Below are positions 25,488 to 33,966 of a stretch of 48,649 nt of DNA, one piece after another. Made by a program: the position numbers and the translations under genes. The notes beneath the pieces were generated by a model. That model had not been told where the DNA came from. It saw only the letters and a list, made by a program, of their open reading frames with translations, and did not search any database. The DNA is taken from contig JAIRPL010000044.1 in assembly GCA_031256995.1 (NCBI GenBank), positions 1 through 48,649 of the forward strand, in the 5' to 3' direction. How positions within the stretch are numbered: position 1 is the first letter of the stretch; every line of letters begins with the position of its first letter. The DNA comes from Puniceicoccales bacterium (GTDB lineage: Bacteria; Verrucomicrobiota; Verrucomicrobiia; Opitutales; UBA953).

Positions 25488-27806
25488 ATGCCCTCCCGCC
25501 AGCTCCATCGTGCATTCGCATTTCTTTGGCTCGCCATTCTGGTTGGAATCGGCCTGTTTCTGCATTGCAAGCTCCCCAACGCCGCCGTCGAGACAAACAT
25601 ATTGGCGCTGCTGCCCGATGGCGGTGATGACGCTTTGCCTCCGGAGCTTGCCGAGGAGGTGGCCGGACGCCTGAACCGGCAGATGTTATGGCTTGTCTCG
25701 GATTCCAACAACGGTGATTGCCTGCCTGCGGAATGGTGGATTTCCGAGCTTCAAAAAATTCCGGAAATCGCCCTTGTCGAAGGGCCTGTCGACGCGGCAG
25801 CGCAGTCGCGATGGGCGGAATTTTTTTTCAAGTTTCGCGCGCAGATTCTCACGGCGAAAACGCGCTCGCAACTCGCGCAAAATCCGGAGAATTGGGGGCA
25901 ATGGGTCGTGGCGCAGCTTTATTCACCATTCGCCGGGGTCACGTCCCGTGAGTTGCAACGCGATCCCGCATTGCTTGCAAGGGCGCATCAATTTGCCTTG
26001 CAACACGATTCAACCGCCCCCGTCACCTTTGCGCAAAACTGGCTCACGGCACAGGATGCTTCCGGAAAAAAATGGCGTCTTGTCAGTGGCGAATTGAAAA
26101 ATTCCTCGTTTGACATCGCCCATTCGCATGCGCTTGTGGAAAAACTTTCCACATTGGAAAGCGAACTAAGGCGGCGCTGGCCGGATTCCGCCGTGCTTCA
26201 GCGTGGCGCGTTGTTTTACAGCGATTATGCGGCGACACAGGCAAAATCCGAGCTTGGATGGCTTGGCACGCTTTCGGCCATCGGCGTCGTCCTTCTTGTC
26301 GGTTTTTTCTTTCGTTCGCCGGGACCGTTTCTTCTGACCATTCTGGCGACCGGCACCGGCATGATCACGGGGATCGCCGCATTGCTGGCAAGTTTTGAGA
26401 AAGTGCATCTCCTCGCGCTTGTCCTGAGCACGAGTGTCATTGGAATCGCCGTGGATTACGCGTTGCATTTTCTCACGGAGAGAATGATGTCGCCTCCAGC
26501 AGAGACTGGCTTTGACGCGCTCCGGAGAATCATGAAGCCACTCGTGTTTTCATTTTTCACGACGCTTCTTTCTTACCTTGTTTTTCTTGCCGCGCCCTTT
26601 CCCGGGTTTCGCCAGATCACCGTTTACGCCATTTTCGGGCTGGCCGGGGCCTTTTTGACCGTTGTTCTCTGGTTTCCATTTTTGTCAAAAAAAACACCAC
26701 GCCGGATCTCTAAAAAAAGAAATTTTTCTGAATTTTGGACCCGGATCTGGCGGACACACAAGCTGGTCAGGCACGGGATTCCAGCGCTTGCCGCAGTCGT
26801 TGGCGCCGCAGGTTTTTTCGCCTTGGAAACGAATGATGACATTGGCGCGTTCCAAAGCTTTCCAGCTTCATTCCGTGAGAACGAGGCGGCGGTCGGCGCC
26901 TTGACAGGGCAGGGTGCCGACATGACCTGGTTTGTTGTGCGGAGTGACAGCGCCGAAGGGTTGTTGCAAAAGATGGAAAGGTTGTCGCCCCTGCTTGGGG
27001 AATTGAAAGGCGCAAAAAAAATTTCCGGCGCTCGGTTGCTGACAGATTCTCTTCCTTCGCTCGATACCCAGCGCAAAAATCATCAGGTCGTTTCCGCCGC
27101 CCTCCCCGCCATTTGCGCCAGCCTGCGAAACTCGGAAATAGACATTCCGGATGCGGCGGCTCCTGAATTTCACCCCCTTCTTCCTGACGAATGGCTTGCA
27201 TCGCCGGTGAGCCGAGGCATGCGTTTAGCTTGGTTCGGACAAAAAGACGGCAAGATGACGGCACTCGTGCCCGTCACGGGAGTCACGGACGATGCCGCGC
27301 TGCGCCAGGTCGCCTCAACGCTTCCGGATGTTCACTGGTTGAATCGCCGCGCGCAACTGAGCGGGATTTTTTCCACTTATCGCATCCATTTTGGCAAATT
27401 GCTCATGGTTTCGCTAATTCTTGTCCTGGCTGTTTTTATGGTGCGTTTTGGGATTTTTCGCGGGTTGAGGACAACGCTTCCGGTGCTGCTTGCGGTTTTT
27501 GTCCCGTTTGGCGTGCTCGCGGCCACGGGGCAGCCATTGAACCTTTTTTCGCTTCTTGCCCTCGTGCTTGTGCTGGGAATTGGAATTGATTACACGCTTT
27601 TTTTCGCAAACGAGAACGCGCGGCCAGCCACGACGATGCTCGCGGTTTCCGTGGATGCGCTGACCACCTTGCTTGGTTTCGGAATGCTTGCGTTCAGCCA
27701 CCTGCCGGCCATCGCCGGATTCGGCCTTGTCCTGTCATCCGGAATTTTCACCGCCTATTTGCTCGCGCCTCTTGCGCAAAATGGAAATCCCCCCATCCAC
27801 ACATGA
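25488..27806 (+). CDS. apeM: MMPL/RND-superfamily exporter (ApeM-like)
   Basis: 772-residue inner-membrane exporter of the RND/MMPL superfamily. It has two repeats, each with one leading helix, a large periplasmic domain and a five-helix bundle. The first bundle begins near residue 258 (LGWLGTLSAIGVVLLVGFFF) and contains SVIGIAVDYALHFLTERM. The second contains LGIGIDYTLFFANENA; the Asp residues in these helices fit proton coupling. Predicted to drive transfer of the lipid-linked polyene out of the inner membrane to the LolA-like carrier. It lies between the LolA-like gene and the DUF3261 lipoprotein, and overlaps the latter by ATGA. Confidence 0.9.
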   Translation: MPSRQLHRAFAFLWLAILVGIGLFLHCKLPNAAVETNILALLPDGGDDALPPELAEEVAGRLNRQMLWLVSDSNNGDCLPAEWWISELQKIPEIALVEGPVDAAAQSRWAEFFFKFRAQILTAKTRSQLAQNPENWGQWVVAQLYSPFAGVTSRELQRDPALLARAHQFALQHDSTAPVTFAQNWLTAQDASGKKWRLVSGELKNSSFDIAHSHALVEKLSTLESELRRRWPDSAVLQRGALFYSDYAATQAKSELGWLGTLSAIGVVLLVGFFFRSPGPFLLTILATGTGMITGIAALLASFEKVHLLALVLSTSVIGIAVDYALHFLTERMMSPPAETGFDALRRIMKPLVFSFFTTLLSYLVFLAAPFPGFRQITVYAIFGLAGAFLTVVLWFPFLSKKTPRRISKKRNFSEFWTRIWRTHKLVRHGIPALAAVVGAAGFFALETNDDIGAFQSFPASFRENEAAVGALTGQGADMTWFVVRSDSAEGLLQKMERLSPLLGELKGAKKISGARLLTDSLPSLDTQRKNHQVVSAALPAICASLRNSEIDIPDAAAPEFHPLLPDEWLASPVSRGMRLAWFGQKDGKMTALVPVTGVTDDAALRQVASTLPDVHWLNRRAQLSGIFSTYRIHFGKLLMVSLILVLAVFMVRFGIFRGLRTTLPVLLAVFVPFGVLAATGQPLNLFSLLALVLVLGIGIDYTLFFANENARPATTMLAVSVDALTTLLGFGMLAFSHLPAIAGFGLVLSSGIFTAYLLAPLAQNGNPPIHT

Positions 27807-28432
27807 GACATTTTTGCTTTTCAAAGTCGCTTTTTTCGTTTCTTTGGCACCCGTTCATGCTTTCCCGCGTACTGGTGTTTCTTCTGTCTTTCGTTCTTCT
27901 CGGCGCCTGCGCGACCGTCGGGACCTCACAGCCCGTCTTCCAGCCGTCCCCAAAAGAGTTTGCGACACTTCCAAAGCCCGCGATTGCGAGGCCGTTTCAC
28001 CGCGAGCAATTGCTTGTCGCAAAAACAGATGGCGGGATTCACTCTTTGCAAACCATTCTCGACGCGGATGGCGAAAAGATCACTTTCGCGGGAGTTTCCA
28101 CATTGGGGGCGCGGCTTTTCAAGATTGTCTACACATCCGGCCAAATTGAGGTTGAGCAACTTGCCGGGTTGCCAAATGCGCCATCCGGGGCGCAGGTTCT
28201 GTCCGACATAATGTTGAGCACCTGGCCTGTTGACGCGTGGAGGGGCCATCTTCCCTCCGGATGGGCGTTGACTGATGAGGGCGACTCCCGCCGTGTTTTG
28301 CGCGATGGGGAAGGGAAGGTTGTCGAGGACTTTTTTTATGAGAACAGAAACGGGCTTCGCGAGCCTGTCCGCATTGTGCACCGAATTTTCCACTACGATA
28401 TTTCAATCCAAAATCTGGAGGATGACACTTGA
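27803..28432 (+). CDS. apeN: DUF3261-type lipoprotein (ApeN-like)
   Basis: 209 residues from ATG 27803, which overlaps the exporter stop as ATGA. An internal ATG at 27857 begins a textbook lipoprotein signal (MLSRVLVFLLSFVLLGAC) and may be the true start, giving 191 residues. The lipobox LLGAC predicts lipidation at Cys36 (long form). The mature part resembles DUF3261, a family known mainly from APE and related clusters. An outer-membrane acceptor role, LolB-like, is inferred. The gene overlaps the following ketosynthase start. Confidence 0.82.
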   Translation: MRHFCFSKSLFSFLWHPFMLSRVLVFLLSFVLLGACATVGTSQPVFQPSPKEFATLPKPAIARPFHREQLLVAKTDGGIHSLQTILDADGEKITFAGVSTLGARLFKIVYTSGQIEVEQLAGLPNAPSGAQVLSDIMLSTWPVDAWRGHLPSGWALTDEGDSRRVLRDGEGKVVEDFFYENRNGLREPVRIVHRIFHYDISIQNLEDDT

Positions 28433-29607
28433 TATTTTTTAACGCCATAGGCCAGGTCAGCGCGCTTGGGGAAAACACTGCCGCGCTTCGCGGAAACTTG
28501 CGTTCGGGATTGGTCCCGCCGTGGGAAATGGATGACACCTTTCTCGTGGATCATCGTGCGGTCCCCGTCGGCGCGATAAAGGCGCCATTGCCCGCGATTC
28601 CCCCGCGCCACAGGGAGCACGGATCGCGAAACAACCGGCTCGCCCTCGCGGCACTTGAGCAGATTCGGGAGGAGGTTGAGGATGCCATCCGCCGTTTTGG
28701 CGCGAAAAGAATCGGTGTCATCATGGGGACGAGCACAAGTGGGATCTCCGATGGGGAAAGCGCGCTCGCGCATTTCCAACGGCATGGGGAATGGCCGGAG
28801 ATTTTTTTCTACCGGCAGCAGGAGTTTGGCGACACCTCGGATTTTCTATCCAAGTTTCTTGGTGTCGAAGGAGTCTCCTACACCATCTCAACCGCGTGCT
28901 CCTCAAGCGCGCGGGCCATCATAAGCGCGGCACGCCTGATTCGCGCCGGGGTCATTGACGCCGCGATCACAGGCGGCGCGGATTCCCTCTGCAGGATGAC
29001 ATTGAATGGATTCAACTCGCTTGAGGCGCTTTCGATGACCGGCTGCGCGCCGTTCTCAAAAAACCGGGATGGCATCACAATCGGGGAAAGCGCCGTTTTG
29101 TTTTTGCTTTCAAAGTCGCCAGCCTCCGTGGCATTGCGCGGCATCGGCGAGTCATCCGACGGATATCACATGTCGGCTCCCCATCCCGATGGAATTGGCG
29201 CGGAAAAGGCGATTCGACAGGCGTTGCGGGAGGCGAATGTGGAGCCTTCCGGGATCGGATATCTAAATCTGCATGGAACCGGGACGCCCCTGAATGACAA
29301 AATGGAAAGCAAGGCGGTGTCGCGTGTTTTTGGAAGTGAGACACCCTGCAGTAGTACGAAACATCTTACGGGGCATACCCTTGGCGCTTGCGGCGCCCTT
29401 GAGCTTGCCATCTGTTGCGCCCTTCTGGACGATGCCTCCCTGTCTTTGCCGTCCCAGGTTTTCACGAGGGAAAATCCGCTGGATGAAACGCTCGCGCCAA
29501 TCGGGCTTGTCACAAAACCCAATCAAAAACTCGAGACCGGACTCGCGCTCTCCAATTCCTTCGCATTCGGGGGAAACAACGTGAGTTTGTGCGTGGGGCG
29601 CGCCTGA
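28429..29607 (+). CDS. apeO: Beta-ketoacyl-ACP synthase I/II-type (ApeO-like)
   Basis: 392-residue condensing enzyme. The start is TTG 28429: it overlaps the apeN stop (TTGA) and has a GGAGG at 28417-28421 with a seven-base spacer, the clearest ribosome-binding site in the operon. The catalytic triad is complete: Cys157 in STACSSSAR, His282 in LNLHGTGTP and His316 in HLTGHTLGACG. Known: ApeO pairs with the chain length factor ApeC for repeated extension. The C-terminal GGNNVSLC segment matches the family. The gene lies near the end of the operon, far from its presumed partner at the first position. Confidence 0.9.
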   Translation: MIFFNAIGQVSALGENTAALRGNLRSGLVPPWEMDDTFLVDHRAVPVGAIKAPLPAIPPRHREHGSRNNRLALAALEQIREEVEDAIRRFGAKRIGVIMGTSTSGISDGESALAHFQRHGEWPEIFFYRQQEFGDTSDFLSKFLGVEGVSYTISTACSSSARAIISAARLIRAGVIDAAITGGADSLCRMTLNGFNSLEALSMTGCAPFSKNRDGITIGESAVLFLLSKSPASVALRGIGESSDGYHMSAPHPDGIGAEKAIRQALREANVEPSGIGYLNLHGTGTPLNDKMESKAVSRVFGSETPCSSTKHLTGHTLGACGALELAICCALLDDASLSLPSQVFTRENPLDETLAPIGLVTKPNQKLETGLALSNSFAFGGNNVSLCVGRA

Positions 29608-29641
29608 AAAAACTCCGGGAAAAGCATTGGAAAAAATCAAA

Positions 29642-30091
29642 ATGAACATTTCCACAAACGAATTTCTGCCGCATTCAACGCCGATGTTGTGGGCGAAAAA
29701 CCTGACGATGATTGACGGTGGCGGCGCCACTTGCGAGAGCAGGATTGGCGATGATTTTCTGCCGTTCCTGGATGATGCCGGAGAGTTGCCCGCGACATTG
29801 CTCATTGAGATCATGGCGCAGACAATCGGCGTCTGGGTTGGTTTCCACGATCGGGAAAACGGCCGTCCCGCGCAGTCGGGAATGCTGCTTGGCTGCCGGG
29901 ATTTCCGGCCCGCGGTCCGTTCCATTCCGTTTGATTCGACATTGCGGGTAAGCGTCGAAATAGTCGTGCGTGACGAGTTTGTCGGCGTGTTTGAGGCAAA
30001 GGCGTTTTTGGAAGGCGCTTGTGTCGCCAGGGCAACGCTTTCGACTTGCCAGATCTCATGGGAAAACTTGGAGGAACTTCTTAAACGATGA
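29642..30091 (+). CDS. apeP: Hotdog-fold 3-hydroxyacyl-ACP dehydratase (ApeP-like)
   Basis: 149-residue protein of the FabA/FabZ-like hotdog fold. It begins FLPHSTPMLWAKN and contains LPATLLIEIMAQTIGVWVG, where Glu of IEIMAQ fits the acidic catalytic position. LGCRDFRP and a C-terminal strand-rich region follow. Known: in APE synthesis ApeP forms a heterodimeric dehydratase with ApeI. Here the ApeI partner is the C-terminal domain of the ligase fusion, so the pair would assemble on a larger protein. ATG 29642 is chosen; TTG 29627 is an alternative. It overlaps the reductase gene by ATGA. Confidence 0.85.
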   Translation: MNISTNEFLPHSTPMLWAKNLTMIDGGGATCESRIGDDFLPFLDDAGELPATLLIEIMAQTIGVWVGFHDRENGRPAQSGMLLGCRDFRPAVRSIPFDSTLRVSVEIVVRDEFVGVFEAKAFLEGACVARATLSTCQISWENLEELLKR

Positions 30092-30819
30092 AAAGGACAT
30101 TTCTTGTCACAGGTGCCAGCAAGGGCATCGGGGCGGCGATTGCCGTGAAGCTTGCGGCGGATGGCTTTTCCGTGGCGGCGCATTACAAGGAGGACCGCGC
30201 GGGCGCGGAGGAGACCCTCGGGAAAATCTCCGCCATCGGCGGCGAGGCGCGCCTGCTGCGGTTTGACACGCGCTCGCGGTCCGGCGTGCGTGAAATCCTC
30301 GAGGCGGACATCGCGGAGCATGGCGCCTATTACGGCGTTGTTCTCAATGCGGGAATTGTGCGCGATGCCGCCTTTCCCATGATTGGCGATTCCGACTGGG
30401 ATGATGTCCTGCGGACAAATCTGGACGGTTTTTACAACGTCCTGCATCCCGTTGTGATGCCGATGATCACGGCGCGGAACGGCGGCCGCATCATCACGCT
30501 TTCGAGTGTCTCCGGGATCATGGGCAATCGCGGGCAGGTGAATTACAGCGCATCCAAGGCGGGCATCATTGGCGCCACCAAGGCGCTGGCGCTTGAGCTT
30601 GCGAAGCGAAAGATCACCGTGAACTGCGTCGCGCCCGGTCTCATTGAGACGGGAATGGCCAGGATGGATCCCGAGGCCTTGAAAATGGCGCTTGGGGCCA
30701 TTCCGGCTGGAAGAATGGGCAGGACGGAGGAGGTGGCCGCGCTGGTCGCCTTCCTCGCAAGTGACTCCGCCGCCTACATCACCCGCCAGGTCATCTCAAT
30801 CAACGGAGGCCTCCTATGA
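30088..30819 (+). CDS. apeQ: 3-oxoacyl-ACP reductase, FabG-type SDR (ApeQ-like)
   Basis: 243-residue short-chain dehydrogenase that reduces the 3-keto group after each extension. The NADPH-binding motif is TGASKGIGAAIA. LNAGIV (NAG motif), Ser in TLSSVSG, and the catalytic YSASKAG pair (Tyr/Lys) are all present. The C-terminus ends YITRQVISINGGLL, as in FabG. It overlaps both neighbours by four bases (ATGA at each end), consistent with tight coupling to the dehydratase and the last ketosynthase. Confidence 0.93.
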   Translation: MKRTFLVTGASKGIGAAIAVKLAADGFSVAAHYKEDRAGAEETLGKISAIGGEARLLRFDTRSRSGVREILEADIAEHGAYYGVVLNAGIVRDAAFPMIGDSDWDDVLRTNLDGFYNVLHPVVMPMITARNGGRIITLSSVSGIMGNRGQVNYSASKAGIIGATKALALELAKRKITVNCVAPGLIETGMARMDPEALKMALGAIPAGRMGRTEEVAALVAFLASDSAAYITRQVISINGGLL

Positions 30820-32045
30820 TCCATCGCGTCGCAATCACAGGGATGGCGGGCGTCACCGCCTTCGGAAATTCATGGCAGGAAATCTTCCCGCGTTTGCGGG
30901 CGGGAAAGAACGCCGTCGTGCAAATGAAGGATTGGGGGGAGATCCGGGGGCTGAACACGCGCCTTGCGGCGCCGATCACGAATTTTGAGGCTCCGCGGCA
31001 CTATTCGAGAATCCAATTGCGCGGCATGGGGCGGTGCGCGCAGCTTTCAACGGTCGCCTCGGAGCTTGCGCTGGAAAAGGCGGGACTCATTGGCGATCCG
31101 GTTTTGACCGGGGGAGAGACGGGCATTGCCTATGGGTCCTCCACGGGAAGCACGAATGCGATGCGCGAAATGGCGTCACTTGTGACCGACAAGGACACGC
31201 ACAACGTCACCGCGACGACGTATGTGAAGATGATGCCGCACACGACCGCCGCCAACACCGGCCTTTTCTTCGGGCTTCGCGGGCGCCTGATTCCAACCTC
31301 AAGCGCGTGCACAAGCGGTTCCCAGGCCATCGGTTACGCCTATGAAACCATCAAGCACGGTTATCAAAAGGTGATGCTTGCTGGCGGCGCCGAGGAGCTG
31401 TGTGTCTCCGAGGCCGTCGTCTTCGACACGGTTTACGCAACCTCCCAACGCAATGACAGCCCGGAACTGACGCCACGTCCTTTTGACAAGGATCGCGACG
31501 GCCTCGTCATTGGCGAGGGGGCGAGCACCTTGATCCTCGAGGAATGGGAGCACGCGAAGGCGCGCGGCGCCACCATCCACGGGGAAATCATCGCCTTTTC
31601 AACAAATTGCGACGCGATGCATATCACACAACCCAATCGCGAAATGATGCAGTTTTGCATGGAGAAAACCTTGAAAAGCTCCGGCCTGCCAGCGGGCGCG
31701 ATTGGTTTTGTCTCCGCGCATGGCACGGCGACGGACCGTGGTGACATCGCCGAATCCAACGCCACTGCGGCACTCTTTGGAAACAAGACGCCCTTCGCGT
31801 CCCTCAAGAGCTATTTTGGCCACACACTCGGCGCATGCGGCGCAATGGAGGCATGGCTCACGCTTGAAATGGCGCGCGAGGGCTGGTTCGCGCCGACAAT
31901 CAACCTTGGCACGGTGGATCCGCTTTGTGGCGACCTGGACTACGTCGTCGGGAGCGGGCGCGCGCTCGACATTGAATACTTCATGTCCAACAACTTTGCC
32001 TTTGCCGGCATCAACACTTCCTTGATCATCCGCCGCGAACGGTAG
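30816..32045 (+). CDS. apeR: Beta-ketoacyl-ACP synthase, FabF-type (ApeR-like)
   Basis: 409-residue condensing enzyme and last gene of the operon. The catalytic residues are Cys165 (SSACTSGSQ), His302 (SAHGTATDRGD) and His336 (SYFGHTLGACG). Sequence and length are closer to FabF than the first ketosynthase of this cluster. Known: in APE systems ApeR is a homodimeric ketosynthase that acts in addition to ApeO:ApeC, possibly in the first extension. It ends 43 bp before the convergent epimerase-like gene, which fixes the 3' boundary of the operon. Confidence 0.92.
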   Translation: MIHRVAITGMAGVTAFGNSWQEIFPRLRAGKNAVVQMKDWGEIRGLNTRLAAPITNFEAPRHYSRIQLRGMGRCAQLSTVASELALEKAGLIGDPVLTGGETGIAYGSSTGSTNAMREMASLVTDKDTHNVTATTYVKMMPHTTAANTGLFFGLRGRLIPTSSACTSGSQAIGYAYETIKHGYQKVMLAGGAEELCVSEAVVFDTVYATSQRNDSPELTPRPFDKDRDGLVIGEGASTLILEEWEHAKARGATIHGEIIAFSTNCDAMHITQPNREMMQFCMEKTLKSSGLPAGAIGFVSAHGTATDRGDIAESNATAALFGNKTPFASLKSYFGHTLGACGAMEAWLTLEMAREGWFAPTINLGTVDPLCGDLDYVVGSGRALDIEYFMSNNFAFAGINTSLIIRRER

Positions 32046-32087
32046 CATTTCGCGACCGGCTCCGGCAAAGTGGCGCGGAGGCGATTG

Positions 32088-32918
32088 TCAATGGGACGCC
32101 GGCCCCGTTGGTTTTCGCGGTTCGCTTTGCGCGTAGGCGCGGCAGGCAAGGAAAGTCGCGCGCTTGTCATATTGCCAAGGCGAGGGGACGGGTGCGCCAA
32201 AAACGGCCGCATGGCGGGTGCGCATGTCGTAACAAACGGGCGCGGAACCTTGTGTCTGCGTGAAATCCAGCCCAAAGGCGGCCGCGGCGATTTCACGGAC
32301 CCCGACAGGCTCCGCGGTGAGGTGCACAAGGCGGAGCTTGGCGGAAAGAGCCGTCTGAATGTCCGACCAAAGGTTTACCATCGGGTAGAACTGAAAGATG
32401 TGGCGGGAATCAATGAGGTGCAGATTGTTGGCGTTTTGAAAATCAAAGAGGATGTTCTTGCGCAGGCCCGGGCCAACAAGCCCTGGGAGGCGAATGATGA
32501 TGTGGGCAGGAAATTGCTCCTCCACGAACTCCTCAAGCAGGCGGCGGTGCAGGCCATAGGCATGGAGGCCGGACTTTTCGACAGGGGTGGCCTCGTCCAC
32601 GCCAACGGGGTCCTTGAACACGTCCACGGTGCTGATGAGGATGAATTGCCGGACGCGCACCTTGCGCAGGTGCCCCATGAGTCCCTTGATTTTCGCAAGG
32701 TCGTCCTGGGGATTTTTATTGGCGAGCCATTTTTGGGCGGGGGCGGCGGCGCAAAAAAGCGTGTCAAACTCCCGTCCCTCGATCCCGGCGATATTTGTGG
32801 AGCGAAAGAGGGCGTCGGGCGCGAAAGGCGCCTGGTTCATAAGAGTGGAACCAACGAACCCGCTATGCCCGACCAAGGCGGGCAGGGAAGGGGCGGCGAT
32901 GAGATTGGGTGAGGTCAT
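32088..32918 (-). CDS. NAD-dependent epimerase/dehydratase-like (extended SDR) protein
   Basis: 276 residues from the ATG at 32918 (MTSPNLIAAPSLPALVGHSG). The frame is open upstream, but only as a shadow of comF. The Rossmann nucleotide-binding motif is VGHSGFVGSTL. VDVFKDPVGVDE and IIIRLPGLVGPG are typical of the NAD(P)-binding SDR-extended family. At the YXXXK catalytic position the sequence reads HAYGLHRRLLEEF, so Lys is replaced by Arg. The protein may bind the cofactor without normal epimerase chemistry. It is convergent with the end of the aryl polyene operon and divergent from comF; no sugar-biosynthesis partner is adjacent. Confidence 0.72.
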   Translation of the reverse strand: MTSPNLIAAPSLPALVGHSGFVGSTLMNQAPFAPDALFRSTNIAGIEGREFDTLFCAAAPAQKWLANKNPQDDLAKIKGLMGHLRKVRVRQFILISTVDVFKDPVGVDEATPVEKSGLHAYGLHRRLLEEFVEEQFPAHIIIRLPGLVGPGLRKNILFDFQNANNLHLIDSRHIFQFYPMVNLWSDIQTALSAKLRLVHLTAEPVGVREIAAAAFGLDFTQTQGSAPVCYDMRTRHAAVFGAPVPSPWQYDKRATFLACRAYAQSEPRKPTGPASH

Positions 32919-33096
32919 TGAATGGATGGGCGAACGCGGTTTTTGAATAGCGGCACCCGAGGATTCAGGGGAATGTTTTTTTTGAAAGTAAATTTGACAA
33001 CAGGTGCGGCGCGGGCCGGTATGCGCCCCGCGGCTCCGCCCCGATCGCCCGATGCTTTTCCCAACCCAATCCCCCGTCCCATCATCCGATCCGCCC

Positions 33097-33840
33097 ATGC
33101 CGCAACTTGGTTTTCTGAGCCGCGTCCGGGAGGCCTGCCTGGATTTGCTCTTCCCGCGCGATTGCATGCTGACGGGCGTCCCTGTGGACAATCCGCCGTG
33201 GCGCTACCTTTCGCCAGCCGCGCTCCAATCGCTCCCGCGCGTGCAGGCGCCGTTTTGCGACACATGCGGCTACCCCTTTTCCGGCATGCTCGCCGGTGCG
33301 CGCCGCTGTTCGCATTGCGAGGAGCTTGATCCCGCATTCGGGCGCGGACGCACGGCCATGCTCGCCAAGGGAAACGCCCGATCGCTCATCATCGACCTGA
33401 AATACCACAAGGCGGTGTGGCTTGCGGAGGATCTTGCGCGCCTGATTGCGACCACGCCGGGATACCCGGAACATCTGCGTGGCGCCGTGCTGGTCCCCGT
33501 GCCCTTGCACCCGCGCCGCGAACGCTGGCGGGGATACAACCAATCAAGGCTCGTCCTCGAAAAACTTGTCCGCCTCCTGCCACAGGACAATCTGGCGCTC
33601 GCCGACATCCTTGTGCGAACGCGTGACACGCCCACCCAGACCCGGCTGGACCGCGCCCACCGCGCGACGAACATAAAAGGTGCCTTCGCCCTGCGGGCCG
33701 GTGCCGTCCCCGATCTTGCGCGGCGGCATGTTGTTTTTGATGATGTTTTCACCACTGGCGCGACGCTCAACGCCTGTTGCATGGTGCTTGCCGATGCGGG
33801 GGTGACGACGGTGGACATCGCCAGCCTTGCGCATGGTTAA
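33097..33840 (+). CDS. comF: ComF-family phosphoribosyltransferase-like protein
   Basis: 247 residues from ATG 33097 (MPQLGFLSRVREACLDLLFP). The N-terminus has the LFPxxC start typical of ComF and a zinc-finger pair, CDTCGYPF and CSHCEE. The C-terminal half is a type I phosphoribosyltransferase fold with the PRPP loop HVVFDDVFTTGATL. PVPLHPRRERWRGYNQS is the most conserved ComF block. Known: ComF supports DNA uptake or recombination in competent bacteria; some homologues lack a known role. No other competence genes are in the window. Confidence 0.9.
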   Translation: MPQLGFLSRVREACLDLLFPRDCMLTGVPVDNPPWRYLSPAALQSLPRVQAPFCDTCGYPFSGMLAGARRCSHCEELDPAFGRGRTAMLAKGNARSLIIDLKYHKAVWLAEDLARLIATTPGYPEHLRGAVLVPVPLHPRRERWRGYNQSRLVLEKLVRLLPQDNLALADILVRTRDTPTQTRLDRAHRATNIKGAFALRAGAVPDLARRHVVFDDVFTTGATLNACCMVLADAGVTTVDIASLAHG

Positions 33841-33966
33841 AGGCGCAACGCCCGCCCTTTCCCCTCGTTTGGTAATCCTCAAGAAAAAACAAAAGCCTGG
33901 GACCAAAGCGGCGTTGCCAAGCCAGCCGGGTTGCGGCATCACCTCCCCCTGATTGTTTGTGACGTG

